Counted from the stretch's first letter, positions 43,149-57,379 are shown. The stretch: 64,000 bases of DNA from Orientallactaga sibirica (GCA_036365145.1 JAEOAD010001422.1:26236-90235), one strand, 5' to 3'. The notes: generated from the letters alone by a model not told the origin. Made by a program: numbers and translations.

Positions 43149-43559
43149 CAGTCTTCTAGAGGGTCTGTCCGCAGGGACCCAACAAATACAGCTTCTTGCC
43201 ACTTCTCTTTCCACAGCCAACCACCAGCTAATGTACATTCAGGTCTTTTGTGATCAGGGAAGTAGTTTCTCACAAGTGCTCAAAAAACTAATAAAACTGT
43301 GGGAGAACAGTATGGAAGGGACAGGCTGTGCTGGCCTGATTCTCACCTGTGTTTGCTCTTTGCAGCCTGTCTTTGGTTCATACCAAATACCACAAGGGCC
43401 AGGGCAGAACAACCTGGCTTTGGGTCCAACCAGGGGGATTAGGCACCTCTCAGGTAGAGTTATAAGAAGACAACTAATGTGACATCTGGCCTCCACATAC
43501 ACATGCACCCACATATATAAACACACACAGTAAACACAGGAAGAGTGGCAAAGAATGAC

Positions 43560-44160
43560 AGGTATACTAGTTTCTTGTCACTGTGAGCAAATGCCTGACA
43601 GAAACAATGTATGAGAAAGTTCGGAGGTTTTCATCTGCTCGTGGTGGGAAGGCATGGCTGGGGGCAATTCTGTCCTTTCCAATGGAACATGAGGGCCTCC
43701 TCTCCTCACATCTTGGCTGATTAGGAAGCAGAGAGCTGAACAAAAGTGGGGCAGCAATAAAAGAACACTACACTCACTGATGAGATTTTTTTGAGGTGGG
43801 TCTCATGTTATCAAATGGCCTCAAACTAACTATGTAACTTGAAATCCTGATCATGCAGTGGTGAAGATGGAACACAAAGGCTCTATGCATGCTAGGCAAG
43901 CACTCTACCAACTGAGAAACATTCCCTGCCTGAGCATTCCTTTCTTTATTTTTTTATTTAAAATATTTAATTAATTTATCTATTTGACAGAAAAAGAGGG
44001 AGAGAGAGAATGGGCATGCCATGGCCTGCAGCCAGTGCAAATGAACTCCAGAGACATGTGCACTCCTTGTGCATCTGGCTAATGTGGGTCCTGGGAATCA
44101 AACCTGGGTCCTTTGGCTTTGCAGGCAAGCACTTTGACTGCTAAGCCATCCCTCCAGCCT
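43560..44160 (-). mobile_element. Mirror cluster: rodent repeat, ID-B1 dimer, tRNA-type SINE
   Basis: 43,560-43,765 mirrors 24,595-24,822; 43,780-43,928 mirrors the ID-B1 SINE; 43,930-44,160 mirrors the full tRNA-type SINE (antisense head 'aagccatccctccagcc'). Confidence 0.85.
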
Positions 44161-44304
44161 GAGCTTCTCTTTAAAGTGTTCATCTACTACTTTTTAAATA
44201 CATTGATCACTTTACTCCACGAAATAAAAATTGCAAAGTACACTTCACTGTTTTACTTCAGCTTGCCAGATAAAGGTTGCCTTTTTATATTTTAAAAAAA
44301 GTAA

Positions 44305-44905
44305 TAAATTGGCCAGGCCTATAATCCCAGCATTCAGAATGCTGGGGTAAAGAACATGAATTCTAGGCCACCCTGGGATATAGAGTCACTTCCAGGTTAG
44401 CTGGTCTACATAAAGAAATCCAACCCACTTGGTGGCACTTCCTAATACCAGTCCAGCATCCCTGTGGCCTGCTTCCTTCCATCGTCCCCATCCCACATTC
44501 CTGGTCCCTGTGCTGATGCTGGGGACTACACTAACTGTCCCTTTATATTAGTTACATTTTTGTTGTGGGACAAAATACCTGATGATCATCATTTGGGGAG
44601 GAAGGTTATTTTCAGCTTCCAGTTCAGGTTATAGTCCATCATGGCAGGAAATGCATGGTGGCAGGAGCCTGGGCAGCAGGTCACATTCACTCCACAGTGA
44701 GGAGCAGAGAACAAAGAGGAGGCAATGAATATTGGTGCTCAGCCAACACTCTTCTTTTTTTACAGCCCAGCCCATAGAATAGTGCCACCCACAGTTAGAG
44801 AGGTCTTCCTACCTCAGTTAACCCTAATCCTGGTTAATCCCTCTCAAGTGATTCCAGGTCCTGTCGAGTTGACAAACAATATGTAACCATCACATTTCTG
44901 TGTGT
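44305..44905 (+). mobile_element. Mirror cluster: B1 SINE and medium-reiterated rodent repeat
   Basis: 44,305-44,425 is B1 ('gaatgctggggtaaagaaca'). 44,545-44,905 is the mirror of 23,450-23,815 and lies in the opposite orientation to the label strand. Confidence 0.7.
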
Positions 44906-44909
44906 GTGA

Positions 44910-45960
44910 TGCTTCTGTCTACCTGTACAAAGACCATAGTCATCTAACTCTGACCTTAGATGCCTGTAGGGAAGTTATGAGGGAAGATGCAGAGCCCAGC
45001 TTCTGAATGAAGAGTCACAGCTAATACCTCTAGGGCACCCAGGAGGTGACACAACTCAGCACTCGATAACATGACCAGTGAGGTGTAGACCTGCAGAAAT
45101 CAGGGCTCTAACTTGGAAACATTTGGGACCAATCCTGAATTGCCCCCAACCCTTGCTGGCCTAAAACATGCTATCTAGCTGGGGAAAGAGCAGCTAAGGG
45201 TTGTCTCAGCTACCCGCCCATACTGTCATCTTAGAAGAACAGAAAGCTCATTCATGGCCCATGGTTGTGGAAGGCTGCTTTCAGATACATGATGTCACCT
45301 CATGGAAACCAGACAACTGGCCCCAAGGGAAGCCTTTGAGGACCTAGGGTTGAGGCCTGGGGATTCCTTAGTTTAGTTAACTCTGCAAACAAACATTAAT
45401 GCCCAGAAAGAGTCAGGATTTGGACCTGGACTGGCTGGGTGGATGTCATGCACAGGTGGTGGTGTGAGCGGCCTATGTGCTCAGGGGTAGAGTGAGTGGG
45501 GGGGAGTCAGTCAGCTTTAATAAACTCACTAGTGACATTGGATACTTGTCACCCCAGACCTGTGGCTACACATAGAGTGTCAGCTGAGACCTGATGATAA
45601 TGGGACTTTTCCACCAGCCCATGCATATGGGCTTTGTCCCAGAACAGCTGTCAACACTGTGAGTGGGGAGAGATAACAGATTCATCTTCAATGTAATCTT
45701 CCAGAATTCCTTGGCTCAGAACTCACTGGAGGCCTTACTTTTCTGTGAGGCTTATGTTCTGAGAGACAAAGTGAACCATAAGAAATGTAACACTGGGACA
45801 GAAGGGGATGGATCAGTGGTTATAGGGCGTCTTGCAAACCCTGCTGGTATGGGTTCAATTTCCCAGCCATCCACATAAAGCTCCAAAAAGGACATTCATT
45901 TGTAGCAATATATTTTTTCATTTGCATATATATGCAAATTAAAAATAAAATTAGAAAAAG
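44910..45960. other. Mostly unique non-coding sequence (mirror of 22,361-23,448)
   Basis: No gene or repeat recognised. It follows the left arm closely, for example 'ggtgacacaactcagcactc' at 45,045. Confidence 0.5.
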
Positions 45961-45961
45961 A

Positions 45962-46690
45962 AGGCTGGATAAATGGCTTAGAAGTTAAGTGTTGCTTGTA
46001 AAGCCTAAGGACCGTGGTTTGAGTTAGATTCCCCAATACCCACGTAATTCAGACACACAAGGGGCGCATGCCTGGGTTCATTTTCAGTGGCTGAAGGCCA
46101 TGGTGCACCCATTCTCTCTTTCTCTCTTTCTATGTTGCTCCCAAATAAATAAAAATAAACAAAAAATTAAAATAAATAAAATAAAATAAAAATAGAAAAA
46201 GAAAAAAAGCGGAATCCAGGGAATATGAGTATGGATCAATTAGTGAAATGCTTATTTCACAAGCATGAAAACCTAAGTTCTATCTCCAGAGCCCACACTA
46301 AAGTAAAGTAAAATCAATCTGGGCATAGTGGCATGTACTTGGAATCCCAGCACTGGGGAGGAGGAGACAGGCAGGCATCCCCAGGGATCGATGACTAAGC
46401 TAATCCAGTTTATTGGTGTATTCCAGGTAAGTAGAGACCTGTGTCCCAAAAAAGGCCAGGATTGCCATGAGTTCAAGGCCACCCTGAGACTACATACTGA
46501 ATCCCAGATCAGCCTGGGCTACAGTGAAACCCTACCTTGATAAACAAACAAAAAAGGCCAAGCTTAGTGACACATGCCTTTAATCTCAACACTCAGAGAC
46601 TGGTGGAGGACAGCTGTGAGTTTGAGGCCATCCTGAGTTTATAGAACTCCAAACCAGCTGGGGCAACAGTGAGAGCCTGACTCAAAAGAG
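45962..46690 (+). mobile_element. Mirror cluster: tRNA-type SINE then B1 pieces
   Basis: 45,962-46,205 tRNA-type SINE, 46,235-46,310 SINE head relic, 46,315-46,450 interrupted B1, 46,450-46,555 B1, 46,556-46,690 B1. The orientation is opposite to the left arm, as expected of an inverted copy. Confidence 0.8.
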
Positions 46691-47334
46691 TGGATGGTAT
46701 TCTGAAACAACATCACAGGCATCCTCTGACCTCCACATGTATACACACATGTACATACTCCCCCACACACACACATGAACATGCACACACAGGAACACAC
46801 ACAAAGATGTAGATGCCAAATGTTCAAGGAAGCAGATGCCCTTTGCTCCGCCTGACATGGCTATGGCTATATTCACAAATCCCAGCTGGAAGCTGTAGCA
46901 TTTTTAGTGTATGCCATGTCCAGCAGTGCCTATGTCATCACCTTGGTGGCTGATCTCCCCAAAGGATGTCAAAGCCATCATTTCCCTGTGAGTCCCAGGC
47001 CTTGAGAAACTCCTATGCTTTCCTCAAGGAAGTTGGAGAAACCTAAGAACTGCTTTCTCACCTGGCTCTCTCTCTCAACTCAATTTCTTCTTCAAGCTTA
47101 TCATTTTGGTGATTAAAATAATGGCAGAATGATGACACTGATGGCAGGCTGCTGTTGCTACCCTGGAAAACTTGGGAAAACAACAACTAGGCTGGCTGCC
47201 TTTTTCTTCCAGCAACAGCTCTTCTCTCTCTTCTGGGCCTCCGGGACTTTGCAGAGCCTGTGCCAGGGTCAGTCATGGATGCATGCACAGATTTCTGGAC
47301 ACACACACACTCCGTATCCTGCCCACCACTGCAT

Positions 47335-48035
47335 GCTTCCTGTTTGTTGGTCTTTACCTTTCATCTGCCATTCTCTTTCCCTGTTGATCACTGTCTGCTT
47401 CCTGTTCACCAGTCTGTTTCCTGTTCATTGCTCTTGGCTTTCTGTCAGTCACTGTCTACTTCCTGTCCACTGTTCTTTGTTCCTGTCTGTCACTCTCTGC
47501 TTCCTGTTTACAGTTCTTGGATTGCAGTCTGCCATGATATAAACCACTCTGCTTTGCCCCACCCTCCCTACCATGATCAGAGACCCTGATAGGAGGCTCT
47601 GTCTCCTAGCTCTTTCAAAGCCCCATTAGGGAGAGAGGATTGCCATGTGGTTTACAAGAGACTGGTGTATTTACATAGTCCTTGGTCAGCAGAAGCGTAG
47701 ATAGATGGCACCTCAAGTAGAAGGATGACATGCTGAGGGTAGATAGCATTGTACAGCAGTGGTGGGCCTTGGACAAATGTTATATTTTAGTGTGAATTCT
47801 CTCACAAGCTTATAATGTAACAGCCACATCCCCTGTGGTGGTGCTATTTTGGGAGGGTCTAGAAAATTTTTAAGAGGTGGGTACTTGCTGGAAGAATAGG
47901 TCACTGGTAGTGGGCCCTCACAGGTAACTTGTCCCTACAGCCTTCCTGTTTCCTTCTCTCCACTTCTGTCCATTGCTGAGCGCTTCCTGCCTGCTCTGTA
48001 CTTCCTGTCACTGCTCTCTACTTCCTGTTGGCCAT
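47335..48035 (-). repeat. Mirror of both minisatellite blocks
   Basis: Block 2 at 47,335-47,520 and block 1 at 47,945-48,035 ('cttcctgtccactgttcttt'-type units) with unique spacer between them. Confidence 0.75.
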
Positions 48036-48832
48036 CATGTGAGTTTTTCTGCTCTGCTGCCCTTTCCTGGATCTGGTGTACTGACAGTTCTGAGTATGTA
48101 TGCCACATTGTTGTTATCAGACATGTGATCTATGGGGACATATCACCATAAGAGTCTTTTCCTCCCACCTCCACTCTTGTCATAAGGGATTAATCTGTGT
48201 TCCAGTGTGGGTAGTTGGATCAGGCCATATATGAGGCCCTTGGGGCCCACAGGGAGAGTATATGGTAGATGAATATGCAGGAGTAAACATGTGGTGGGTT
48301 CTGTCAGTCCCATGCATTGTAGTCATGTCTCCTACAGTGGCTATAAATGCTCTTTGTTCTCCTATTCCCAAAGTGGAGGGCAGTAGAATCCTCGCACAGG
48401 GCTGCTGCAGTTTTGCGTGATAAGTACACACAGCAGAGTGCTTAGGGGGCTCTGCTATAAGTTTATAAGACAAGTTGTATATGGCAGGTGTGTGTACAAG
48501 TGTGCAGAAGTACATGCAGAAGGCCAATATTGATGTTGGATGTGTTCAATTGCTCTTCGTTTATCTTTATTGAGAATTTTTAATACATGAACATACTATA
48601 ATTTAGTGCAATCACGTCTCATTGCCCACTTTTTGTCTCCTGTCCCCATTCCACTAACCCCTTCTCTCTTTCCAAGTACTCATTATTCAGTTTCAGCATC
48701 TCATTCTTTTTATCCTCCATCATCTATGTCAAATGTTATTGAGTTCAATATTGTATGAGTCTTGTGTGAGTAATAAATGGTAACCTACAATAAGGACAGG
48801 ACTAGTCACTTCATATAAAAAGGATACTGTTG

Positions 48833-49092
48833 GGCTGGAGAGATGGATTAGCGGTTAAGGCACCTGCCTCCTAAGCCTAAGAACGCTGGTTCCAATCTCC
48901 AGCAGTTCAATCTCCAGGTCCCACATTTAGCCAGATGCAGTGACACAAGGGCACAATGCGCACTTGACCTGGGGGCACACATCTGGATTTTGTTCGCAGC
49001 AGCTGACAGACTGCTGGCGCTATCTCTATCTGTCTCTCCCTCTCACTCTCTGTCTCTCTCCAAAAATAAATAAAATTTAAAAATTTTAAAAG
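48833..49092 (+). mobile_element. tRNA-type SINE
   Basis: Head 'ggctggagagatggattagc' is well preserved. Mirror of 19,188-19,456. Confidence 0.9.
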
Positions 49093-49129
49093 GATACTGT
49101 CTCAAAGTGCACCTTCTCACCTTGTGACT

Positions 49130-49645
49130 CATATTCTCTTGGGGCCCTCTTCTGTGATGTTCCCTGAGTCTTGTGGGTCATAAATCAGTCATACTGACTT
49201 ACTGGCAAGCTCTCTGGATTCTATTTCTGCTCATCTTTTACATTGGTTCTGAGGTCCAAATTTAGATTCTCATTCTAATAAAAAAATTCTTTTTCCAACT
49301 GGGCCATTTCCCCAGACCTCAAGCTATTATTTAGTGCAACCATGCACATTTGCATGCACATGCGTGTGTGTGCACTCGTGTGTGTGTGTGGTGGTTTAAT
49401 ATAATGTATGCATGTGTTTATTTGTAATAAGTCTCTCAATGATTGTGGAACTTGCTGTGTTCATGAGTTCTAGCAATTCTATTCACTCTGCTCTCCACAG
49501 GACTGGGGTTACAAATATATGTGGCCATGGCCCAAAATATTCATGGGTGCTGGAGAATCAAACTCAGCCAATCTCAAGACTACTAAAGACATTAGGGCTT
49601 TGCAGGAACCACTCTTTTTCTGCTGAGACATCTCCCTGGCTATAT
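49130..49645 (-). mobile_element. Mirror of two degenerate tRNA-type SINEs
   Basis: 49,130-49,322 and 49,385-49,645 correspond to 18,957-19,150 and 18,635-18,905, with a TG/AC run at 49,366-49,392. Confidence 0.6.
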
Positions 49646-49864
49646 TTTTATTTGTATGGGACACATAAAACTGTCCTGTTGTGCACACTAATCAGGGAGC
49701 CACACATCTCATTTAGTCTTTTTGGCCTCAAAGTTACACTTTTGGCCTCTACACCCTCTCAGCGCTCTGGAGGCATCGAGACCAGGGAGAAGCTGGAGCT
49801 GTGAAAAGGTGCTCAGAGGTCAGTAGATGGTGCTGTGTGACTCAGGCCTTCCTGCTGGCATATA

Positions 49865-51685
49865 AACATCTAAAAATGTTCTGCATCCCCTACCCATCAG
49901 GAAGTGCAGATTAAAACTATGTTGAGATTCCATCTCACTCCTGTCAGGTTGGCTACCATCATGAAAACAAATGACCATAAATGCTGGTGAGGATGCAGAA
50001 AAAGAGGAACACTTCTACACTGTTGTTGGGAATGTAATCTGGTACAGCCATTGTGTAAATCAGTGTGGAGGTTCTTGAGACAGCTAGAAATAGATCTACC
50101 ACATGACCCAGCTATACCACTCCTAGGCATATATCCTAAGGACTTGTCTCACTACCTTAGAAACTTGTTTGACCATGTTTATTGCTACTCTATTCACAAT
50201 AGCTAGCAAATGGAACCAGCCTAGATTCACTTCAACTGATGAGTGGATAATGAAGATGTAGCACAATTACATGATGGAGTTCTACTTAGCAGTAAAGAAA
50301 AAATGAAGTTATGAAATTTGCTGGAAAATGGATGGATTTTGAAAGGATTATACCTAGTGAGGTAACCAGGCCCAGAAAGCCAAATGTCACATGTTCTCTC
50401 CATATGTGGATCCTAGCTACAAATGATTGGACTTCTATGTAGTAGGAATAAAACTCAGTAGCAGAAGCCAGGAAGCTAGAAAGAGGATATAAATGGAGTA
50501 AAAAGGGAGGACTTAATAGGATCAGGATGGTTTATATGTGATTAGAATAACAGATTAATGGGGGAGAAAAGGCTAAGTGAGGTCAGGGGAAGAGATTGAG
50601 TAAAGAAAGGTGAGGGAGGGCTAATAAAAATCTAAGAGGATATAAATAAGTCAAATGAAACCTACTTTTCTGGACAATGGAACACTCAGAAGCAATAGAT
50701 TTTTAATAGAAAATTTTCAGTACCAGGGATGGATACCTTCCAGTGAGTTGTTGGCCAGGAGGTCTCAGATACCCCCAAAACATTATAGGCCATTGCTGAG
50801 GCCCTTGGTTTCCCACCAGGAATAGTCACTGAAATCCTGCAAGGTCACTGAAATCCTGCTGGAGCTGAGCTGAAAGCCTCCTCCATGTGGACCAGCTGAC
50901 AGAAAGCTGGAAAAAGCTATGCTGCATGCAGTTCAATGGGAGAGAAAAACCAGTGAAGATACTCAACAGTGGACACTGCAAGCTTTAAATTTGGCCAGCC
51001 AGGCCAAATGAGCCAATGGGTACAATAGTGGCATGTCTGTTATGGGGAAACCAACTGCTCTCTAAGTGGACTGGAGGCCTGCTCCATGGGAGGAATACAT
51101 GCCTGATACTGAAAACCTACGACAGGGGTAGTCATGAGCCCTATGGGTGTAATATCTGCTGGTGTCTGGCTAAATGTATATACTATGCTCACAAACTGCC
51201 CAGTAAGCACTTCTCTTAATGTTCACACCCATATATTAATCTCACTCACTTTTGGTTAGAGAAGCTTCTCTTTTCAGATGGTGGTGACCTTGGGATGACT
51301 CAGAAGGCACCATGGTGCTGAGAAGAAGTGACAGAGGAGTGCTCAGCACTGAAACATCTCTAACACACCTTCAAGGCTCAGGGTCCATTGCAGAAGAGGG
51401 GTGGTGGAAAGAATGTAAGAGCCAAAGGAAGGGTTGGACTCCTTACAACATGCTCCTCCAGACACAAAATGGCCTGGATATCCATGACTTTATAATGCCT
51501 GACACTACCTACACAAGACCATCATAATAGGAGGAAAAGATGATGACATCAAAATGAAAAGAGAGACTGATTGAGAGGGGAGGGATATGATGGAAGTGGG
51601 TTTCAAAGGGAAATGGGGAGTAGGGATGAAGTACCATGGGACATTGTCTACAATTAAGGATGTTGTCAATTAAAAAAACTGAATG
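49865..51685 (+). mobile_element. 5'-truncated LINE-1 3' end, right-arm copy
   Basis: Mirror of 16,608-18,405: ORF2 C-terminus, 3'UTR and A-rich end (ttaaaaaaactg, 51,670-51,681). Confidence 0.9.
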
Positions 51686-51849
51686 AATACAGACAGTTGT
51701 CCTGTTCTGGATCCAGTGTTCCAAAAGTTTTAATACATTCTACTTTTGATTATCTCCTAGAACTTTGAGCTCAATTTTTCCAAAACTTTGGGCTTTTAGC
51801 ATCTTGTTTTTACATCCATCATTTGTTCCTGGAATCAACTTGCAAGGAC

Positions 51850-51950
51850 ATTTGTTTCATTTTTAAAAATTTACTTCAGAAGTTCTGGGGAATCAGAACT
51901 ATGAACAATGCATGCACTTAGACAAGTATTTACTACTGAGATACACTGCT
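51850..51950 (-). mobile_element. ID-type SINE
   Basis: Mirror of 16,328-16,425; antisense A-box region 'tatttactactgagataca'. Confidence 0.6.
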
Positions 51951-51954
51951 TACA

Positions 51955-53215
51955 TTGGTATTTTGGGGGACAGTGTGTTTTCAGGGTTCCCCTAATGAGG
52001 TGTTACAGGATGTGGACTGAGTCTGGCATGTACAGGCTGGGGTTCATTCCTAGTAATAGATATATTTGTAATCTCCCTCAAGGTTGCTATGGTGCCACCC
52101 AAGTCAGAGGCAGGTTTTCTCTAAGGCTCTCCCTGATGGGGAGGATCCTGAGGGTTCCTGCCCACCCAACTGGTTCCAAGTCCCTGAGGTCCATCCTGGA
52201 AGGACCTTCAAAGGCCTTGGCCATTGTTGATAGGACACCAGTATGGAATCTGCTCATAGAGGGCAGTTTATTCTGCCAAAAGTGTGAAAATAATCTTTAA
52301 ATTCTCTAAAAGTGTTCCTTTTGATTTATACAAGTAGCCACTGTCAAGTGGCTGGGCCTGTGGAACCTGAATGGAAAATGAGAATCCAAAAAGCCAGATG
52401 TCTTCCTCAGTCAGTTACCCTCAATGAGACACAGCTGCTGACCTTAGAGCCACTGGGGCCAAGGGCAGGACTCACTCTCTCTATCTAGCTGCCCCAAAGG
52501 CCCTTCTGGGATTGCTGCCCATTGTCTACTGGGTCCACTCAGGGTGCAAAATTTCAAAGAGATCCAATTTGACCAGACATGTCTCCAGGAATGGCCACAG
52601 CCGTGAGACTGTTTCTACCCTGGAGAACTGGAGGTCAGTAAGACCCCAGGGCCACAGAGATGGTGGTGGCAGTCCATTCTACTTATGGTGCAAATGAAGA
52701 GTAGATCAGGCAGGAGGTTCTGTGGCAGACCTCGGGGCGGGATATGGCTGTAGAACTGGCTATATTCCCAGCCTTGGACTCCTGGAGGCCAGAGATTTGG
52801 ATTGCCTTTGCAAGACTCAGGGTGGGATTTCTGCTGGCTCACTGGCCCTCATGGAGGTGGACAAATATTTTCTGAGAGTCTATAGTATGCTAGGCCTGGT
52901 GTAGGGGAATAAGGGTATCACAGTGGGCAAAAATCCCATTCCATCTGATTCTCACTCTCAGGGTATATGGAAACAACTCACAACTCTCCTAGAAAATTAT
53001 TTGGTACTCTGAAAGTAACCCAAATGTGACTTAGCCAAGTACAGGTGTCTGGGACTATCCTGTTGCCACTTGCCTGAAACTGGAAGTCAAGATCAGGGTA
53101 TTGTGTTGCAAAAGTATTCCCAACAGAGGAACAGCATAGGGAAAGGCCCCGGGCAGCCAAAGGGGCCAGTGAGAGATTAGCATGAAGTTAGTTTATTTGT
53201 TTGTTTATTAATTTA
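51955..53215. other. Unique-looking non-coding stretch (mirror of 15,075-16,327)
   Basis: Includes antisense relics of the MIR/L2 fragments near 52,870-52,930 and 53,095-53,175. No gene recognised. Confidence 0.45.
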
Positions 53216-53220
53216 TTAAA

Positions 53221-53410
53221 TTTTTTTTTGCAGTAGTAGGGATGGAACTCAGGACCTCAAGCATGCTAGGCAAGTGCTCTACCAAAGAGCCATGCCCAGC
53301 CCCATACTGGGGGATTCTAGGCTAGTGCTCTGCTGAGCCACACACTCAGCCCCTCACTGTCTGAATTTTTAGTAAAGTGTTCTATAAGCTGAGCTACATC
53401 CCAGCACTCA
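53221..53410 (-). repeat. Mirror ID element plus half-ID array
   Basis: A T-rich left end, the full ID ('agtagtagggatggaactca'), then two antisense half units. Mirror of 14,862-15,074. Confidence 0.8.
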
Positions 53411-53844
53411 GTGCCATATTCCCAGGAGAGTCAGAGCCCTGGGTTGACAGGCCAGCTATCATGAAGCCAGGACCTCAGGCAAGCAGGTGGCCATGGCCTG
53501 AGATGTCTTGGCTCTGCTTCTGTCGGACTGAAACTAGTCTAGTAAGTTCTCAGGGGCATATACAGGGCTCAGTCTTAGAAAAGGCAGTCTTAGAAAGTAA
53601 GAAAGGCAGGCCTTCAGTGTAGGAGTTCTAGAATCCTCTTTCTGCTGTGGATGGCTTGGTTGTGATGCTTATGTGATCTGAGGTGATAAAGGTGCCTTGC
53701 TCCTGCCTTTGCTGAGGACAAAAGTGCCAAATGCAGTTCACCCTACCTCAAATGTGTCATTCTTCTCCTCCCTGTTTCACTTTCTCTCCCTTCCCTTTCC
53801 TGTCTCCCCTTTCTCTCACTCCTCCTTTATTTCATTTTCTTTCA

Positions 53845-54235
53845 TATTGTTTTTAGATTTAAAATGTTTTAATTTTAGTTTTGTATTTATTTAAATATTT
53901 ATGTGTTCGTGTGTGTATAGGCACCACAGTGTCTCATGATGCTGCAAAAGAATCATCCATCTGACTTTATCTGGGTTCTGAGGTTGAACCAGGTTGGAAG
54001 GGTTCTACAAACAAGTGTCTTTAACCACTGATCAGTCTCCCAAGTCCTGTATTGTTTGATTTAATTTTTGACATAGGACCTCTCTCTAGCCCGTGACCTG
54101 GAGTTCACTATGTACTCTCAGGCTGACCTCACACTCAAAGGATCCTCTTTTCCCTGAGTCCTGATTGCTGGTATTAAAGGCATGTACCACCATGCCCAGC
54201 AGTTTTGTTTTTATACAGGGTCCTACACCATGTAT
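53845..54235 (-). mobile_element. Mirror of tRNA-type SINE and B1
   Basis: 53,845-54,035 tRNA-type relic; 54,055-54,235 antisense B1 ('ctagcccgtgacctggagtt'). Confidence 0.7.
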
Positions 54236-54603
54236 CCTGGCAGCCTCATGGTTGAAACCCTGGAAGATAGGGCCAGATTTGAGAAAGGTGTTCTGGGATC
54301 CTGTCATTGAAGAGAGACATATTGGCTCCACATGTTCATCTTTCTGGCTTCCTGTTTCCTGACTGCTAAGGGTCAACTGCTTTTGTTCTGCCCTGGTTTC
54401 TGCCACCATGATGCTCTGCTTCTCCACGCTACCCCCAAGCAATTGGGTCAGCTGACTATGGACTGAAAACTTCTGAAACTTCTTGAGCCAAAGTAAAATA
54501 AATACTTCTTCCCAAATATTGCTTGTTTCAGTTAAATTACTTTCAATGGAAAAAGTGATTAACATACTTCCATTATTAACATGCAGAAATATATATATTT
54601 GCA

Positions 54604-54885
54604 AAATCCATTTGGAAAGGTATGGAAAGAATGTAGAAGCCAAAGGAAGGTAGGACTCCTCACAGCATTCTCCACCAGAGACAAAATGGCCTGGATGTCA
54701 TGATCTTGCAGTGCTTCTAAACTACCTACACAACAGCATCATAATTAAAGAGACTGATTGGGGAGGGAGGGGATATGATGGAGTGGGTTTAAAGGGAAAC
54801 TTGGCAGGGGAGAAGTGAAGTAACCATGGGATTTGGTCTGCAATTTAGGAAGTTGTCAGTAAAAAATAAATTTAAGATTTTTTTT
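54604..54885 (+). mobile_element. LINE-1 3'UTR fragment, right-arm copy
   Basis: Mirror of 13,322-13,645, with an A-rich right end (gtaaaaaataaattt). Confidence 0.75.
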
Positions 54886-57379
54886 TAAAAAGCAAGAAAA
54901 AGAAATATATATTTCTATATAAAGAGCCTTTGACAAAAAGCAGTGTGTATGTAATATTTTCTCCCATCCCAAGTCTGAGGTGTTTTCACAGTCTCAATTG
55001 TGTATTTTGATGGACAGTTTTAATTACAATAGTCAATTTAGTCATATGTATTTGATCTTAGATGCCTTGCCTGTGCTTAAGAAATCTTTTTACCCCTTTA
55101 AATGTACCTTGAATTCATCTCTTCTCCTTTTTCCAAGCCTGCTGCTGCCCAGCTGTCTCTGATCAGTTTCTCCTGATTTCTCTACCTTTCCTCAACACTG
55201 ACCTTCTCTCTGGCTTCTGCACCCGCTATCCCTCTTCCTGCCTGTGGACAGGCCTGTGACATCTTGGCATCCTGAAACTGGCAACAAGTTTTCGCGCCAC
55301 GTGCTGGTTGCTCACTAAAACCATAAATTAAGGTCTTGGTGTTCAGCTGTGGGTATTAACATTAGTGGTTCTACACACCACCTCATCAGGAATACCTGAA
55401 CAATGCCATGGAAATTAGAGTTATGGAAAAATCAGCATGGATAGGAAAGTTTCCTATCCTCTAAACCCTGGAGTGTTACTCACACAAACATCACCCAAAC
55501 GTACATCTTTGTGTTTTCGTTTTGCTTCAACCCCAAACTGTATGGCAAACTCAGAGCATGTGGCTCTGAAGAGTGCTGGAGTCAAAACCTGACCTGGGAA
55601 CCCAATGGGCAGGGCTGCTGAGTGCTAGGCAGCTGTCTGACACCCAGATGCTTCCCTTGGAACCCCAACTTTCCTTCAAGAATTAGGGAGATGCTGAATA
55701 GAATGCCTTGAGATCCCATCAGGACCTTAGCATTGTTGAGATTCCCCATAGAACCCATGGCCACACAGACACTGGGAAAATGATCTGCAGCTCAAGCCCC
55801 ACCCCCTCACAGGAGGATTTTCCCCAGGTTCTTTAGAACTGACCTATATCCTTGCCCTTAGGTCACCGCTGCTTATCCCAGGTTGGCCTTGAACTTGTCA
55901 TCTTCATGTTTCAGCCTCATGAGCACATGGGATGACAGTCCTGAACCATCAGGCCTTCTTCTTGTTGCCCTGCCATTTTCAGCTGACATCTATACAGCAG
56001 TTCCCAGACTATAAGAAACCATTTGGGTGAAGACATCATAAAACCCTTCCCGTGGTGGATCCCCTTAGATCTTGGCCCCTCAGATTTGGGACATGAGTAC
56101 TATGTCCCTTTTAGCAAGAAAACCTGAGGGTGGAGAGGACTAAATGATGTACCAGACAGATGTAGCAAGATGGGATCTGTCCCTATGGGGTCCAGGGAAA
56201 GTATCTTCTTCCAGCTACCAGAGCAGCCAGAACTAGGAACTACAATGGGTCCTGAATGAGGACAATGTATGACACCAGGAACTACGAGGCAATTTGTGGG
56301 AAGCAAGCATGCTCAGTGAAAAGATAAGATCAGAGCTGAGGCCCTGTGCATTTAGGGGTATCCTCTGTGTAGCCAGTGGTACAGGTCCCCACTAAGGACT
56401 ATGCATTTTCCATTATTTATGTTACTGTGGGAAAGTCAAATTTTCCAGGTGCCCAAGTTGGAATTGCACAGATTCCGTTTAACCAGAGTATTCTTTGTGG
56501 CCACCATAACCAGCATCCCATATTTGTGGGTCCTGCAGCCGTGGGGAAGTACCTTCTGTTTCCCAAATGGATCCCCTATCAGATGGATTTCTTCTCACTC
56601 TTCCTTCATGATACTAAGAGATAAGTTGGTCTAGGACATTGTCAGCTGGTGTGTCTCAGGATGCAAAGATGCAGAGTAGGATCATATGAAATGGATTGGG
56701 TGATTCTCCATTGAGACACTCTTGGAGGTGCCTCTGTAGACCCAGAACTCTGCCCTAACATCCTGTGATAATGTTATAGAAGACAAAGTATACATGCCCC
56801 ACCTCCACAGGCTTACCATCCTTCTCTCTCCCCCATAGGTGGGGCTGTGACAGGCTGTGGAGCCATCCTCAAACCTAAACAGAAACATCACTGTCCTTGG
56901 TCACCAGCCTGTACCTGGGTGGGGAGGGAACATATCATCACCTGGGGTCACCCAAAGAGGCCCAGTGAGGCTTGGAAAGGATGGCTGGAGCATGGCTCAG
57001 GGTGAGGCCTCCTCTAGGGTCCCAAGCAGGCTTCCACTGGGCTGTCCTCTCTGCTCCAGTAGAGACAGTCCCCCCATGTACACTTACTAGAGACCACTGC
57101 TAGGGGACTTCACCTCCATGGTCAGTCAAGGACCTGCACTACAGCTATCTGTGGCCATATCCCATTCAGACATCTTCAGCTAAAGCTAGGTCATTTCCTG
57201 TCAGCCCTGCCTCCATCCATTCATTTAACAACTGGCTTTGTGTTCTCTCCCCAGCTCCATCATGGCATCTCTGTCTCTATGGTGGCCTGTCGGTCCCTTC
57301 CCCAGAGACAGTAACTCCCCATGGGCCTCCTGGAACTGACCTCCCCACCTTTCTTCCTGTCAGTTTGCTCTCTTCCTCA
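54886..57379. other. Mostly unique non-coding sequence (mirror of 10,823-13,318)
   Basis: Contains the antisense B1 relic at 55,860-55,965. Otherwise no gene is recognised; a 5% or greater mismatch with the left arm is evident, much of it one-base indels. Confidence 0.45.
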